Source: CAZNSX01 sp964575845 (GTDB lineage: Bacteria; UBA8248; CAZNSX01). Taken from it: a stretch of 64,000 bases of DNA. Below the pieces are notes generated by a model that was given only the letters and a program-made list of their open reading frames with translations, ran no database searches and had not been told where the DNA came from. The DNA lies in contig CAZNSX010000005.1 in assembly GCA_964575845.1 (NCBI GenBank), positions 253,759 to 317,758 on the forward strand, read 5' to 3'. The position numbers and the translations under genes are program-made. Each line of letters starts with the position of its first letter. Within the stretch, counting starts at the first letter, position 1. Shown here piece after piece: positions 26,130 to 34,635 of the stretch.

Positions 26130-26286
26130 TTTTCAATTATCCACCGGCAGTTTAGTTTACAGCAAAAAACTTCATTTTTCAAAGAGTAGGGCACTGGTCG
26201 TCAGGCAAAGTTTGAATGACTGTAACCTATTTATAAATATGGCATTAAAGGCCATTTAATATCTTGCGAGAACCTTCAAAAAACTC

Positions 26287-26317
26287 CTTGACAAAAAAAC
26301 TCTTTACTATGGTATCT
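26287..26317 (+). promoter_or_regulatory. Candidate sigma-70 promoter of the Liv transporter operon
   Basis: A perfect TTGACA (26287-26292) is followed after 15-19 bases by TATGGTATCTAT, which offers several -10 options. The start codon of the binding-protein gene is about 165 bases downstream, giving a long leader. That leader holds CTGACTA (26413-26419) pairing with TAGTCAG (26441-26447), eight bases before a run of six T. Confidence 0.5.
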
Positions 26318-26485
26318 ATATGGCGGAAATTATATGCTTATCTCTAATGCCCGAGCGGTCTTGGAGAGCGCCCGGAGAGAAAAGCGGATTGGGGTAGGAA
26401 GTGAGCCTGCCACTGACTACGGGTGGAGTCGGTGGTGAATTAGTCAGGGTCAAGATTTTTTCTCAGGAGGAGAGGGGGGAAGAAA

Positions 26486-27712
26486 ATGAAAGGAAGCGAA
26501 AAAGGGATCAAGCTACTTCTGGTTATAGTGTTGGGGTTAGCCTTTATTCTTGTCCAGGGCCATCCGGTCCTGGCTAAGCAGAAAGTGAGGATAAGCTTCA
26601 TTGGCCCCTTGACCGGCGGAAATGCCTCAATGGGTCTCGGCGGCCGGAATTCCTTCCTGTTGGCGGTCCGCGAGTACAATCGAGGAATGTTCGGAGAAAA
26701 GAAGTATGAATACGAGGCGGTGGTGGAAGACGATGAGTGTGTCCCAGCTACAGGCGTCCGCGTCGCCACCAAGATGGCCTCAGATCCTTCCGTCATTGCC
26801 GGCGCCTCTCACTATTGCAGTATGGTGGGAATTGCGACTAAACCTGTGTTTGCGCAGTACAGGTTGCCTTCCATGATCTGGGGGGCGGTGCTCCCCGCCA
26901 TAACCATCCCCTCACCAAAATACATAACCCGGGTCAACGGGACACAGAGGGAACAGAACGCTTTCCACGCCGATTGGTCCAGGAAGACCGTGAAAGAGGT
27001 GTACGGAACATCGCCCGAGACTTATGTGGTCATTCACGACATCACCGATTACGGCAGGGGTCACGCCGAGTACTTCATCCATTCCGTTGAGAAAATAGGG
27101 GGAAAAATCTTGGCCAAGATGGGCATCACCATCGGCCAGAAAGATTTCTCCGCAGAGCTGACCAGAGCCAAGGCTCTTAATCCTGACGTGATCTTCTTCG
27201 GTGGCCTGACCGCCGAAGGAGCCAGGTTGCGGATCCAGATGGAAAAATTGGGCATCAAAGCTGGCTTTGAAGGAACTTCTGGAATTTTGAACGAGGACTT
27301 CAATAAGACCGTGGGAGCCAAAGTTGCCGAGGGCTCTATGGCCTTCGGAGAGGGCGCTCCCTTCGAGAAGCTCCCCGGCGGTAAAGAGTTCTTTCAGAGA
27401 TATCAGAAAGAAGGCTTCAAGGATGAGCCCGAGTTCTACGGTATCTTTGCCTATATAGCCGCCCAACTCATCATGGACGCCGTCGAAGAGGTTGGTCCCG
27501 ACCGCGAAAAGGTGGCCGAGCTCGTGGCCCATACCGATAGGAAAAGTTCAGCCATCGGTCCCATCAAATTCGATGAGAATGGCCAGAATATCTTGCCCGT
27601 AGTGACCGCCTATGTCAGTCAGGATGGGAAGTGGGTGGTCTGGGAAGATTCAGAATATGCTACGGGAAAGAGGGTTCTCCCCACCGTCAAGAACCTGAGA
27701 GAAAAGAAGTAA
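26486..27712 (+). CDS. livK: Branched-chain amino acid ABC transporter, periplasmic binding protein
   Basis: 408 residues with a clear signal peptide (hydrophobic core, cleavage near HPVLAKQK). The mature protein is a Peripla_BP_6 (LivJ/LivK-like) type I binding protein: ISFIGPLTGGNASMGLGGRN near the mature start, then VVEDDECVPATGVRVATKMA and SVIAGASHYCS, the ligand-anchor region. The second lobe has DYGRGHAEYF and ALNPDVIFFGGLTAEG. It captures hydrophobic amino acids, amides or aromatic acids for the LivHMGF complex encoded next. AGGAGGAGAGGGG precedes the start. A hairpin separates it from livH, which would favour high expression of the binding protein. Confidence 0.9.
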   Translation: MKGSEKGIKLLLVIVLGLAFILVQGHPVLAKQKVRISFIGPLTGGNASMGLGGRNSFLLAVREYNRGMFGEKKYEYEAVVEDDECVPATGVRVATKMASDPSVIAGASHYCSMVGIATKPVFAQYRLPSMIWGAVLPAITIPSPKYITRVNGTQREQNAFHADWSRKTVKEVYGTSPETYVVIHDITDYGRGHAEYFIHSVEKIGGKILAKMGITIGQKDFSAELTRAKALNPDVIFFGGLTAEGARLRIQMEKLGIKAGFEGTSGILNEDFNKTVGAKVAEGSMAFGEGAPFEKLPGGKEFFQRYQKEGFKDEPEFYGIFAYIAAQLIMDAVEEVGPDREKVAELVAHTDRKSSAIGPIKFDENGQNILPVVTAYVSQDGKWVVWEDSEYATGKRVLPTVKNLREKK

Positions 27713-27769
27713 ATCTAGCTAGTTAAGGTATAACTCGAAAGTGTGGGTCAATTCTGTGCTCGTCCGGGA

Positions 27770-27815
27770 GATTTCCCCCTTATTGCCGCCGATGAGGCTC
27801 TTTAAGGGGGAAATC
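27770..27815 (+). promoter_or_regulatory. Stem-loop between livK and livH
   Basis: GATTTCCCCCTTA (27770-27782) pairs with TAAGGGGGAAATC (27803-27815), a perfect 13-bp stem with a 20-base loop. The tail TCTATTTCC is only weakly T-rich. Position after the binding-protein gene suggests partial termination or protection of the upstream mRNA. Confidence 0.65.
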
Positions 27816-27857
27816 CCCCCTCTATTTCCTCATGATCCTATCGCTTCCGCCTAACCA

Positions 27858-28778
27858 ATGGATACTATAATAAATCAGGTTATCCACGGAATAATGTTAG
27901 GGGTTATGTACAGCCTCGTAGCTGTGGGGTTCACATTATTTTTTGGGGTCTTAAACTTAATCCAGTTCGCCCATGGCGAGATTTTTATGGTCGGGGCTTT
28001 CCTCGGATTGATCATAATAAGTTTCTTTAATTTAATCCTCGGGATAGAAAATCCTGTCTTTCTATTGATCATCGCCTTCATTGGATCCAGTCTGTTTACC
28101 GGTCTGTTCGGCATTCTCTTCGGTAGAATAACTATCAGGCCCATAATGAAGGCTCCCCCCATAATTGCACTCTTGACCACTCTGGCGGCCGGCATTGCCA
28201 TCCGCTATGTTGTGATGGCTTTTTACCCCGCAGGCTCAGAGCCCAAGAGATTTCCGGCTCTGCTTCCGGATTGGCAAACTGAAATCAGGGGAGTATTGCT
28301 TCGGTTCGACAGCCTCTTCATATTGGTGGCGGGAATTTTATTGATCATAGCAACATATCTATTTATAAACAAAACGAAGATGGGTATATCTATGAGGGCG
28401 GTTGCCCAGGACAGGGAAACTGCCGCCATGATGGGCGTCAATATAAATAAGGTTATTGATATAACTTTTGTGGTTAGTGGTGTTTTAGCCGCATGTGCCG
28501 GGATATTTAATGGACTGTATTATCGGGAAATAATTTTCGATATGGGGGCGCTCTATGGGGTAGTGGGCTTCGCGGCCGCTGTTATAGGAGGTCTGGGAAG
28601 CATTTTTGGAGCCATAGTAGGCGGTTTTCTCTTTGCTCTCTTGGCTAGTTTTACTTCAGCCTTCATACCCGGCGGCTCGGCCTACAGATTTGTAGTTGCT
28701 TTTGCCTTCTTGATAATATTCCTAGTCATCATGCCTAAAGGAATCTTAGCGGCCAGAAAGGAAAAAAGAGAAGCGTGA
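27858..28778 (+). CDS. livH: Branched-chain amino acid ABC transporter permease LivH
   Basis: 306 residues with about eight membrane helices. LNLIQFAHGEIFMVGAF is the highly typical LivH N-terminal motif. RAVAQDRETAAMMGVNINKV is the EAA-like coupling loop that meets the ATPase, and FAAAVIGGLGSIFGAIVGGF is the conserved C-terminal pore segment. It forms the inner-membrane channel with LivM. The stop overlaps the livM start (TGATG), so the two are translationally coupled. Confidence 0.92.
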   Translation: MDTIINQVIHGIMLGVMYSLVAVGFTLFFGVLNLIQFAHGEIFMVGAFLGLIIISFFNLILGIENPVFLLIIAFIGSSLFTGLFGILFGRITIRPIMKAPPIIALLTTLAAGIAIRYVVMAFYPAGSEPKRFPALLPDWQTEIRGVLLRFDSLFILVAGILLIIATYLFINKTKMGISMRAVAQDRETAAMMGVNINKVIDITFVVSGVLAACAGIFNGLYYREIIFDMGALYGVVGFAAAVIGGLGSIFGAIVGGFLFALLASFTSAFIPGGSAYRFVVAFAFLIIFLVIMPKGILAARKEKREA

Positions 28779-29977
28779 TGAAAGAGTTAAAACTATCCCT
28801 TAAAGACATTTCCCTGATACTTCTTTGCTTGATTGTCTCCTATATAGCTTTTGTGGCTTTTCTTCAAATAACCAATTTATTTATTCTCTTAGTCATAGTC
28901 TTAGCTGTCCTCGCCGCCATTTACTTATTTAACAGGGTCGAGCAGATTAAATCTCCCATAATTCAAGCCTTTGAGCGCCAAAGGAAATTTGGTTTCGGAA
29001 GCATTATCGCCGTCATTCTTCTTCTCCCGTTTATTCTCCGTAGCTCCCCTTACTGGATATTTATTCTCACCCTGGCCATATTATGGATCATAGTGGTTTT
29101 GGGGATAAATATCCAATTCGGAACGGCCGGGATAATTAACCTGGGAGCGGCTGCCTTTTACGGTGTCGGCGCCTATACCGCTGGTATGCTCGCCACCAAA
29201 TTGGGTTTCCCTCCACTGTTAAACCTCTTTCTGGGCGCGACGATGGCCATGATAGTTGGCTCCATTTTATTCATTCCAGTCCTCAAAACCAGGAGTTACT
29301 ACCTGGCTCTGGTGACAATTGCTTTCGTGATGGCTTTTCAGACCCTGGTCAATAACGCGGAATGGCTGGGTGGCGCGCAAGGCATCGTGGGCATTCCCCT
29401 CATGTCAATAGGAGGCTACTCTTTTCTCCAAGAGATTAACATATTCGGTTTCAGGTTGCCTTCCCAAGCAAACTTCTACTATCTTGCTTTAATTTTCGGG
29501 TGTCTGGCGGTGCTGGCGGCTACCAGACTCTGGAATTCATGGGTCGGACTCACCTGGAACTCATTCAATGAAGACACCGGAGACGAGCTTTCTGCAAAAT
29601 GTATGGGAGTAGCAGTCAAGAAATGGTCTATGATTGCTTTTACCGTCGGAAATTTCTACATTGGTCTCGCCGGTGCCTTCTACGCCCACATGACCAGTTA
29701 TATTGCCCCCCCTGATATCACCTTCTACCAGTCCCTGCTTTTTCTCAGTGCGGTAATTCTCGGGGGTGTGGACAGCATCCCGGGGGTTATCGTGGCCGCC
29801 GTTCTCTTGGTGATATTGCCGGAAAAACTCAGAGCCTTCCAGCAATATTGGGTTATATTATTTATGATAGTTTTGGTTCTCATGCTGATCTTGCGACGCA
29901 AAGGTCTAATTCCGGTCAAGATCAGAACCTATGGATTAAGAATCTCGCGAGCCCTCAGCGAGCCATCAAAAGGATGA
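28778..29977 (+). CDS. livM: Branched-chain amino acid ABC transporter permease LivM
   Basis: 399 residues from ATG 28778, which overlaps the livH stop. A hydrophobic N-terminal extension of about 100 residues precedes the family core. The core carries GINIQFGTAGIINLGAAAFY (family GxxGxxSLGHAAF, here with differences), the loop SFNEDTGDELSAKCMGVAVK where the EAA-like coupling sequence is expected, and FLSAVILGGVDSIPGVIVAA near the C-terminus. It completes the channel with LivH. The start is a few bases downstream of AAGGAAAAAAGAG. Confidence 0.9.
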   Translation: MKELKLSLKDISLILLCLIVSYIAFVAFLQITNLFILLVIVLAVLAAIYLFNRVEQIKSPIIQAFERQRKFGFGSIIAVILLLPFILRSSPYWIFILTLAILWIIVVLGINIQFGTAGIINLGAAAFYGVGAYTAGMLATKLGFPPLLNLFLGATMAMIVGSILFIPVLKTRSYYLALVTIAFVMAFQTLVNNAEWLGGAQGIVGIPLMSIGGYSFLQEINIFGFRLPSQANFYYLALIFGCLAVLAATRLWNSWVGLTWNSFNEDTGDELSAKCMGVAVKKWSMIAFTVGNFYIGLAGAFYAHMTSYIAPPDITFYQSLLFLSAVILGGVDSIPGVIVAAVLLVILPEKLRAFQQYWVILFMIVLVLMLILRRKGLIPVKIRTYGLRISRALSEPSKG

Positions 29978-30038
29978 GCTAAACTGGAGAATCGAGATTC
30001 GAGAGCGATCTCTTAAGAGGGCAAATTGCGAGCTAGAG

Positions 30039-30824
30039 ATGACAGCCAATAATAACAAAATGTTCCGCTGTGAGGGGCTGACCAAGAATTTCGGGGGATT
30101 GAGAGCAGTTGATCATGTCGATTTCGAAGCCTCCGAGGGTGAAATAATGGGTTTGATAGGGCCCAATGGAGCTGGCAAGACGACTTTATTTAACTTGATT
30201 ACCGGAGTCTTTCAGCCTGATGAGGGTAGGTTCACTCTTAAGGATGAGAACCTCACTGGACTGATGCCCCACCAGATCAAAAAGAAGGGTCTCTCCAGGA
30301 CCTTCCAGCAATCGAGGCTGGTTTTGGGATTAAGCGTTTATGATAACTTATTTATCGGGATGCTCGAAAGTTTTCATTCCGGTTTTTTTACTTCCCTATT
30401 CCGCCGCTCTCAATTCAAAAAAGAACTAGCCGAGAGTATAGAAAAGGCTGATCAGCTCTTAAGCCAATTCAATGAGGAATTGATTGATAAAGGCTTCGTC
30501 CCGGTGAGCGATATATCTCAAATCGACCGAAGACGTTTGGAAATATGCCGGGCCCTGGCGACGGAGCCAGCTCTGCTGTTACTCGACGAACCCTCAGCGG
30601 GAATGACCCCAGAAGAAAGCATCGAACTGATGAATGATATCCGGCGAGTTCAGGAGAATTATTACCCTCAGCTATCTATAATCTTGGTCGAGCATGATAT
30701 GATGGTTATTGAGGGTATAACTGACAGAGTGATAGCGCTTAATTATGGGAAAAAAATTGCCGAAGGCACGTTCGAAAAGGTTTCCCAAAATGAAGAGTTA
30801 AAGGAGGCCTATTTAGGAAAATGA
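30039..30824 (+). CDS. livG: Branched-chain amino acid ABC transporter ATP-binding protein LivG
   Basis: 261 residues. Walker A GPNGAGKTT, Q-loop region GLSRTFQQSRLVLGLSVYDN, Walker B ALLLLDEPSAGMTPEE and switch-loop LVEHDMMVIEGI are typical of LivG. The signature motif is weak: ISQIDRRRLEICRALA stands where LSYGxQRRLEIARALA is expected, so the LSGGQ-type sequence is degenerate. The stop overlaps the livF start by four bases (ATGA). Confidence 0.9.
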   Translation: MTANNNKMFRCEGLTKNFGGLRAVDHVDFEASEGEIMGLIGPNGAGKTTLFNLITGVFQPDEGRFTLKDENLTGLMPHQIKKKGLSRTFQQSRLVLGLSVYDNLFIGMLESFHSGFFTSLFRRSQFKKELAESIEKADQLLSQFNEELIDKGFVPVSDISQIDRRRLEICRALATEPALLLLDEPSAGMTPEESIELMNDIRRVQENYYPQLSIILVEHDMMVIEGITDRVIALNYGKKIAEGTFEKVSQNEELKEAYLGK

Positions 30825-31564
30825 GCCTATTGATATTAAGCAACATCACTGCTGGCTATGGAAGAGCGGTCGTCTTGCATAGTGTGAACCTTAGCGTAGA
30901 GAAAGGTGAAATTTCGGCTCTTCTCGGTAGCAACGGGTCGGGGAAAACCTCTTTGATCAAAACTATTCTAGGGTTAATCAGACCTATGGAGGGGACCATA
31001 GAGTTCGATGGAAGGAGAATCCAGGGGATGGAGCCCCACCGGGTGAACGAGATAGGAATATCGATCGCTCCGGAAGGAAGAAAAATATTTCCTGAAATGA
31101 CTGTGATCGAAAATCTGAGGATGGGCTGCTTTCACGAAAACCGGAGGGATGTCATTCAAGAAAGAATGGAAGAAGTTTTCCGGCTTTTCCCCAGGCTGAA
31201 AGAGAGGACCACTCAGTTGGGAGGAACATTAAGCGGAGGGGAGCAGGGGATGTTATCCCTGGGGCGGGCCCTGATGGGAATGCCCCGACTGATGATACTC
31301 GATGAGCCCTCTTTAGGACTACAGCCAAACCTGGTGGAAAAGATGTTTGAAATGATCCAGATGATAAACAATTCATGGGGCACTACCATTCTTTTAGCAG
31401 AGCAAAACGCCAGAAAGACATTGGAAATAGCCCATTCTGGATGTGTCCTTCAGAAGGGGAGTATAATAGCTCGAGGAAAAGCGGCTGAAATAGCTGAAAA
31501 TGAAGTGGTGAAGAGAGCCTATTTGAAAGCCGATAGCTCATTGATTAGCCGAGGAAAGCAATGA
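30821..31564 (+). CDS. livF: Branched-chain amino acid ABC transporter ATP-binding protein LivF
   Basis: 247 residues. Walker A GSNGSGKTS, signature LSGGEQGMLSLGRALM, Walker B LMILDEPSLGLQPNLV and ILLAEQNARKTLEIAH are the standard LivF motifs. The normal length and the four-base overlap with livG complete a livKHMGF order, so this is a full import system: one periplasmic receptor, two channel proteins and two ATPases. Substrate range is not given by sequence. Confidence 0.93.
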   Translation: MSLLILSNITAGYGRAVVLHSVNLSVEKGEISALLGSNGSGKTSLIKTILGLIRPMEGTIEFDGRRIQGMEPHRVNEIGISIAPEGRKIFPEMTVIENLRMGCFHENRRDVIQERMEEVFRLFPRLKERTTQLGGTLSGGEQGMLSLGRALMGMPRLMILDEPSLGLQPNLVEKMFEMIQMINNSWGTTILLAEQNARKTLEIAHSGCVLQKGSIIARGKAAEIAENEVVKRAYLKADSSLISRGKQ

Positions 31565-31719
31565 GGAGAAGCGGGTCCCTCCATCGGGTGGGTTTGAGAC
31601 GAACCAGGCAACGCGGCTCCTGCAGACCTCCACTGAATCGAGAGGTTCCGGCCCGCCCCGCCGTGAAAACGCAAGTAGCAGACCGTCCCAGCTCGCTCAA
31701 TTACACGGCTTGACTCCAT

Positions 31720-31848
31720 ATGGCAAGAAGAAAGGGTCTCAGGCAGAGGGCAAGGGAGCACCGGGTGAGACAACACCAAGAGGACCGGAGGGAGATCCTG
31801 AAGAAGGTTCCCAAGCTCCGGAAGGTCAAAGGGCCTCGAGGGCGCTGA
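31720..31848 (+). CDS. Candidate 42-residue highly basic small protein
   Basis: A short frame MARRKGLRQRAREHRVRQHQ ... KVKGPRGR rich in Arg, Lys and Gln, in the otherwise gene-free 31565-32078 stretch. The composition suggests nucleic-acid or ribosome binding if it is expressed. There is no good ribosome site before the ATG. It could also be a decayed end of a longer gene. The rest of this stretch holds nothing I recognise. Confidence 0.3.
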   Translation: MARRKGLRQRAREHRVRQHQEDRREILKKVPKLRKVKGPRGR

Positions 31849-32078
31849 GACCTGCGAAGAAGTCGGCTATGGGAGGCCTAAAGTAGCTTTCGGGAAAGGT
31901 TGCGTTTATCAGCAAGTCCCTTCCAGAATTTCTCCGGCGAATATTCCGGCTGGCTTTTTCCTGAATTTTTCTCCGGTAACTTCCTTGCAAATCAAGGATA
32001 ATGAAGCCAAATTTTCTCTTGTTAAGCTTTCTTCCCTATGGTAGCATTACTCTGTCCTTCGCCCGTTAGATATTCCCC

Positions 32079-33548
32079 ATGCGACTGGAGCGGGAACTCG
32101 GAAGTCTCATTGCCCTCGTCACCAACGTAACCGAAGCATACACTGCAGCCCTTTTCCTTGAGAACAAGGCCCGCTCGGGCTACCAGCTTATGACCTATCA
32201 TAGTCTCAGCCGACACATAATCCCCAATGCCTTTATCCTTCCCGGCCAGGGACTTGTGGGCTGGGTTCTTCAGAACAGGCAGCCCTTGAGTGTGGACCAG
32301 TTTCGCTACGAGACATCATCCTTGGGCTTCTATTCCCAGGAGGAGGAGATAAAATCCTTCATGGCGGTGCCCGTCCTTTCGGGAAAGGTGGACGGCGCTC
32401 TGGCCATAGACAGCAAGAAGCGCTATGTATTCACCCCTAAGGTGCAAAAGATCCTTATGGGGTTCTCCGAGCAGTTCGCCAACCTCCTTGAAAGCGCCCT
32501 TGAGTTCTCCTCCACGCAAAGGGAGAGGGTTCCAGTAGGCGCCCTTCAAAGCTACCTCTCCAGCCTCTCGGCCGCCAAAGACCTCTCTTCGCTCTGCAAC
32601 GCTATCTGCCTGATTCCTCGGGAACTGCTTTCTTTTGACGGCTGCTTTCTGGTGCTCAGGGACGAGGATGGAAAGCGCTTTCATCTGGTCCGGACAGGGG
32701 GTCTCGGGGAGCTCTTCCTCCAGGAGAGGGTTGTGACCGAGAAAGGGAGCCTCACGGGCTGGATAGTTTCTAACGGGAGGCCCCTGAGGCTGAATGATGC
32801 GAGGGGCGCCTCGCGCAAGACATTCCTCTTTCATCCAAACGAGCCCAGGATAAACTTCCGCTCCTTCCTGGGCGTGCCCTTAAGCTGGGATGGCACCGTC
32901 TTCGGGGCCCTCGGCTTCTGCACAGGGCGCCCTCGGTCTTTCGATGAGGCCGACCAGCAGATGGCAGAACTTCTTGCCCTTCAGGTCTCCCATGTCCTCT
33001 CCCGTGCTTTCATTGCCCGGAGGTGGGATAACCTGGCCATAGTGGATCCGGTCACCGGTACTTACAACTTCCGCTATTTCAAGCGTCAGCTGCGTCTGGC
33101 CGTGGAGCATACCCTGGAGAACGGCGGGAGCCTCTCCATTTTGGCCGTGGGTATAGACAATCTTCCCCAGCTCAATGAGATATACGGCTACAAAGTGGGC
33201 GATGAGCTCCTCCGCGAGATGGCTCGCCTTCTCAGCCGCTTTGCGGGCGAGCGCGATGTTGTGGTTCGCTACGGGGGAGACCGCTTCCTTTTGTCTCTGG
33301 GGGGTGTGGGCGATACCCATGCACCCTTTGTTGCACGGCGCATCATGGAGACCCTAGAAGATACCGTTTTCCTTCCCCATCACCAGGAACTCTCGCTTTC
33401 TCTCAGCATCGGCATTGCCACCTTTCCCCATGACGGACGCACAAAGCGCGAGCTCATAGACCGAGCCCTGGATGCCCTGGAGAGGGCCCGGGGGCGGGGA
33501 AGCAATCAAATCTGCGTCTTTGAGGAGATTGGAGCCCATGATCGTTGA
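32079..33548 (+). CDS. GAF-GAF-degenerate GGDEF signalling protein
   Basis: 489 residues, no membrane helix. Two GAF domains: about 10-150 (IIPNAFILPGQGLVGWVLQN, SFMAVPVLSGKVDGALAID) and about 165-310 (LTGWIVSNGRPLRLND, FRSFLGVPLSWDGTVFGAL). Then a GGDEF-fold domain, about 325-485 (DPVTGTYNFRYFKRQLR, GYKVGDELLREMARLL). The active-site loop reads YGGDRFLLSL, with Arg where the catalytic Glu belongs, and the inhibitory-site Arg is absent. It is probably not a diguanylate cyclase, and may be a c-di-GMP or GTP sensor. Its last 11 bases overlap the start of mreB, which suggests a link to cell-shape control. Confidence 0.88.
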   Translation: MRLERELGSLIALVTNVTEAYTAALFLENKARSGYQLMTYHSLSRHIIPNAFILPGQGLVGWVLQNRQPLSVDQFRYETSSLGFYSQEEEIKSFMAVPVLSGKVDGALAIDSKKRYVFTPKVQKILMGFSEQFANLLESALEFSSTQRERVPVGALQSYLSSLSAAKDLSSLCNAICLIPRELLSFDGCFLVLRDEDGKRFHLVRTGGLGELFLQERVVTEKGSLTGWIVSNGRPLRLNDARGASRKTFLFHPNEPRINFRSFLGVPLSWDGTVFGALGFCTGRPRSFDEADQQMAELLALQVSHVLSRAFIARRWDNLAIVDPVTGTYNFRYFKRQLRLAVEHTLENGGSLSILAVGIDNLPQLNEIYGYKVGDELLREMARLLSRFAGERDVVVRYGGDRFLLSLGGVGDTHAPFVARRIMETLEDTVFLPHHQELSLSLSIGIATFPHDGRTKRELIDRALDALERARGRGSNQICVFEEIGAHDR

Positions 33549-34572
33549 TCGGATCTTTCGGATCTCAGAATTTTTCTCTAGGGGTCTGGCCATAGACCTG
33601 GGTACAGCCAATACCCTTATCTTTGTGAAGGGAAGGGGTATCGTATTGGATGAACCTTCTCTGGTGGCCCTCGGGAATGGTGCGGGTCAGGTTCTGGCCG
33701 TGGGTCGGGAAGCCAGGGCCATGTTCGGCAGAACGAACGAGAGGGTCCACACCATAAGGCCCATGAAGGATGGGGTCATAGCTGACTTCGACGTGACAAA
33801 GATAATGATCCGGCACTTCATAGGCCAGGTCTATAAGCGCCGGGGAATTATCGGGCCTGTCATGATGATCTGCGTCCCCTCCGGCATAACCCAGGTGGAG
33901 ATGAAAGCGGTAATCGACTCCTCCATGCAGTCGGGGGCGAGGAAGGTACACCTTGTTGAGGAGCCAATGGCGGCTGCCATAGGCTCAAAGCTCCCCATCC
34001 ACCAAAACACGGGCTCCATGGTGGTGGATATCGGGGGCGGCACCACCGAGGTAGCAGTCATCAGCAAATATGCCACGGCCTACTGCGAGTCCATTCGGGT
34101 GGCGGGGGACGAGATGGACGAGGCCATCCAGCGTCACCTTAAGACTCGCTACGGTCTCTCGGTCGGCACCTTTGAGGCCGAGAGGGTAAAGATAGCCGTT
34201 GGCTCGGCCCATCCCCTCCCCAGAAGGCTAGAGACCGAGATTCGTGGACTAGACGTAGTGAAGGCGGTGCCGAGCGCGATGAAGGTGACGGATGAGATGA
34301 TCCGAGAAGCCATGGACGGGCCAGTGAACGCAATCGTGGAAGCCATAAAGAAGGCCCTAGCCCGAAGCTCCCCCGAGCTAGCCGGCGACATCACACGAAG
34401 GGGCATTGTGCTGGCGGGCGGGGGCTCCCTCCTCAAGGGCCTAGGGACCAGGCTTCATGCCGAAACGGGCCTTCCCATCTACCGGGCCAAAGACCCCTTG
34501 ACAGCCATAGTGAGGGGCACTGGAGAGGTTCTCGAAAATTTCGCGACCCTCAAAAGGGTATGCGTGACTTGA
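33538..34572 (+). CDS. mreB: Rod shape-determining protein MreB (actin homologue)
   Basis: 344 residues from ATG 33538, in a normal MreB length range; GGAG precedes it. Actin-fold motifs are complete: phosphate-1 GLAIDLGTANTLIFVKGRGI, connect-1 loop RPMKDGVIADFDVTKIMI, VMICVPSGITQVE, LVEEPMAAAIG, phosphate-2 MVVDIGGGTTEVAVIS, and the adenosine motif GIVLAGGGSLLKGLG. It polymerises under the inner membrane and directs sidewall synthesis. No mreC or mreD follows; a terminator does. The start lies inside the end of the GAF-GGDEF gene, so the two are co-translated. It may be a second copy rather than the housekeeping one. Confidence 0.93.
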   Translation: MIVDRIFRISEFFSRGLAIDLGTANTLIFVKGRGIVLDEPSLVALGNGAGQVLAVGREARAMFGRTNERVHTIRPMKDGVIADFDVTKIMIRHFIGQVYKRRGIIGPVMMICVPSGITQVEMKAVIDSSMQSGARKVHLVEEPMAAAIGSKLPIHQNTGSMVVDIGGGTTEVAVISKYATAYCESIRVAGDEMDEAIQRHLKTRYGLSVGTFEAERVKIAVGSAHPLPRRLETEIRGLDVVKAVPSAMKVTDEMIREAMDGPVNAIVEAIKKALARSSPELAGDITRRGIVLAGGGSLLKGLGTRLHAETGLPIYRAKDPLTAIVRGTGEVLENFATLKRVCVT

Positions 34573-34574
34573 AA

Positions 34575-34612
34575 AAAAGCCCCGCCCCTTTGTGAGGGCA
34601 GGGCCTTTTTTC
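34575..34612. terminator. Bidirectional terminator between mreB and the cytochrome gene
   Basis: An A run and AAAGCCCCGCCC (about 34576-34587) pair imperfectly with GGGCAGGGCCTTT (34596-34608), followed by a T run. It lies two bases after the mreB stop and 24 bases after the convergent cytochrome gene. Confidence 0.8.
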
Positions 34613-34635
34613 CCTTCCCGTTTCCTTTACTCTTC

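Noticed and set aside
25083..26189. 368-codon plus-strand frame
   Set aside because: Antisense shadow of biotin synthase.
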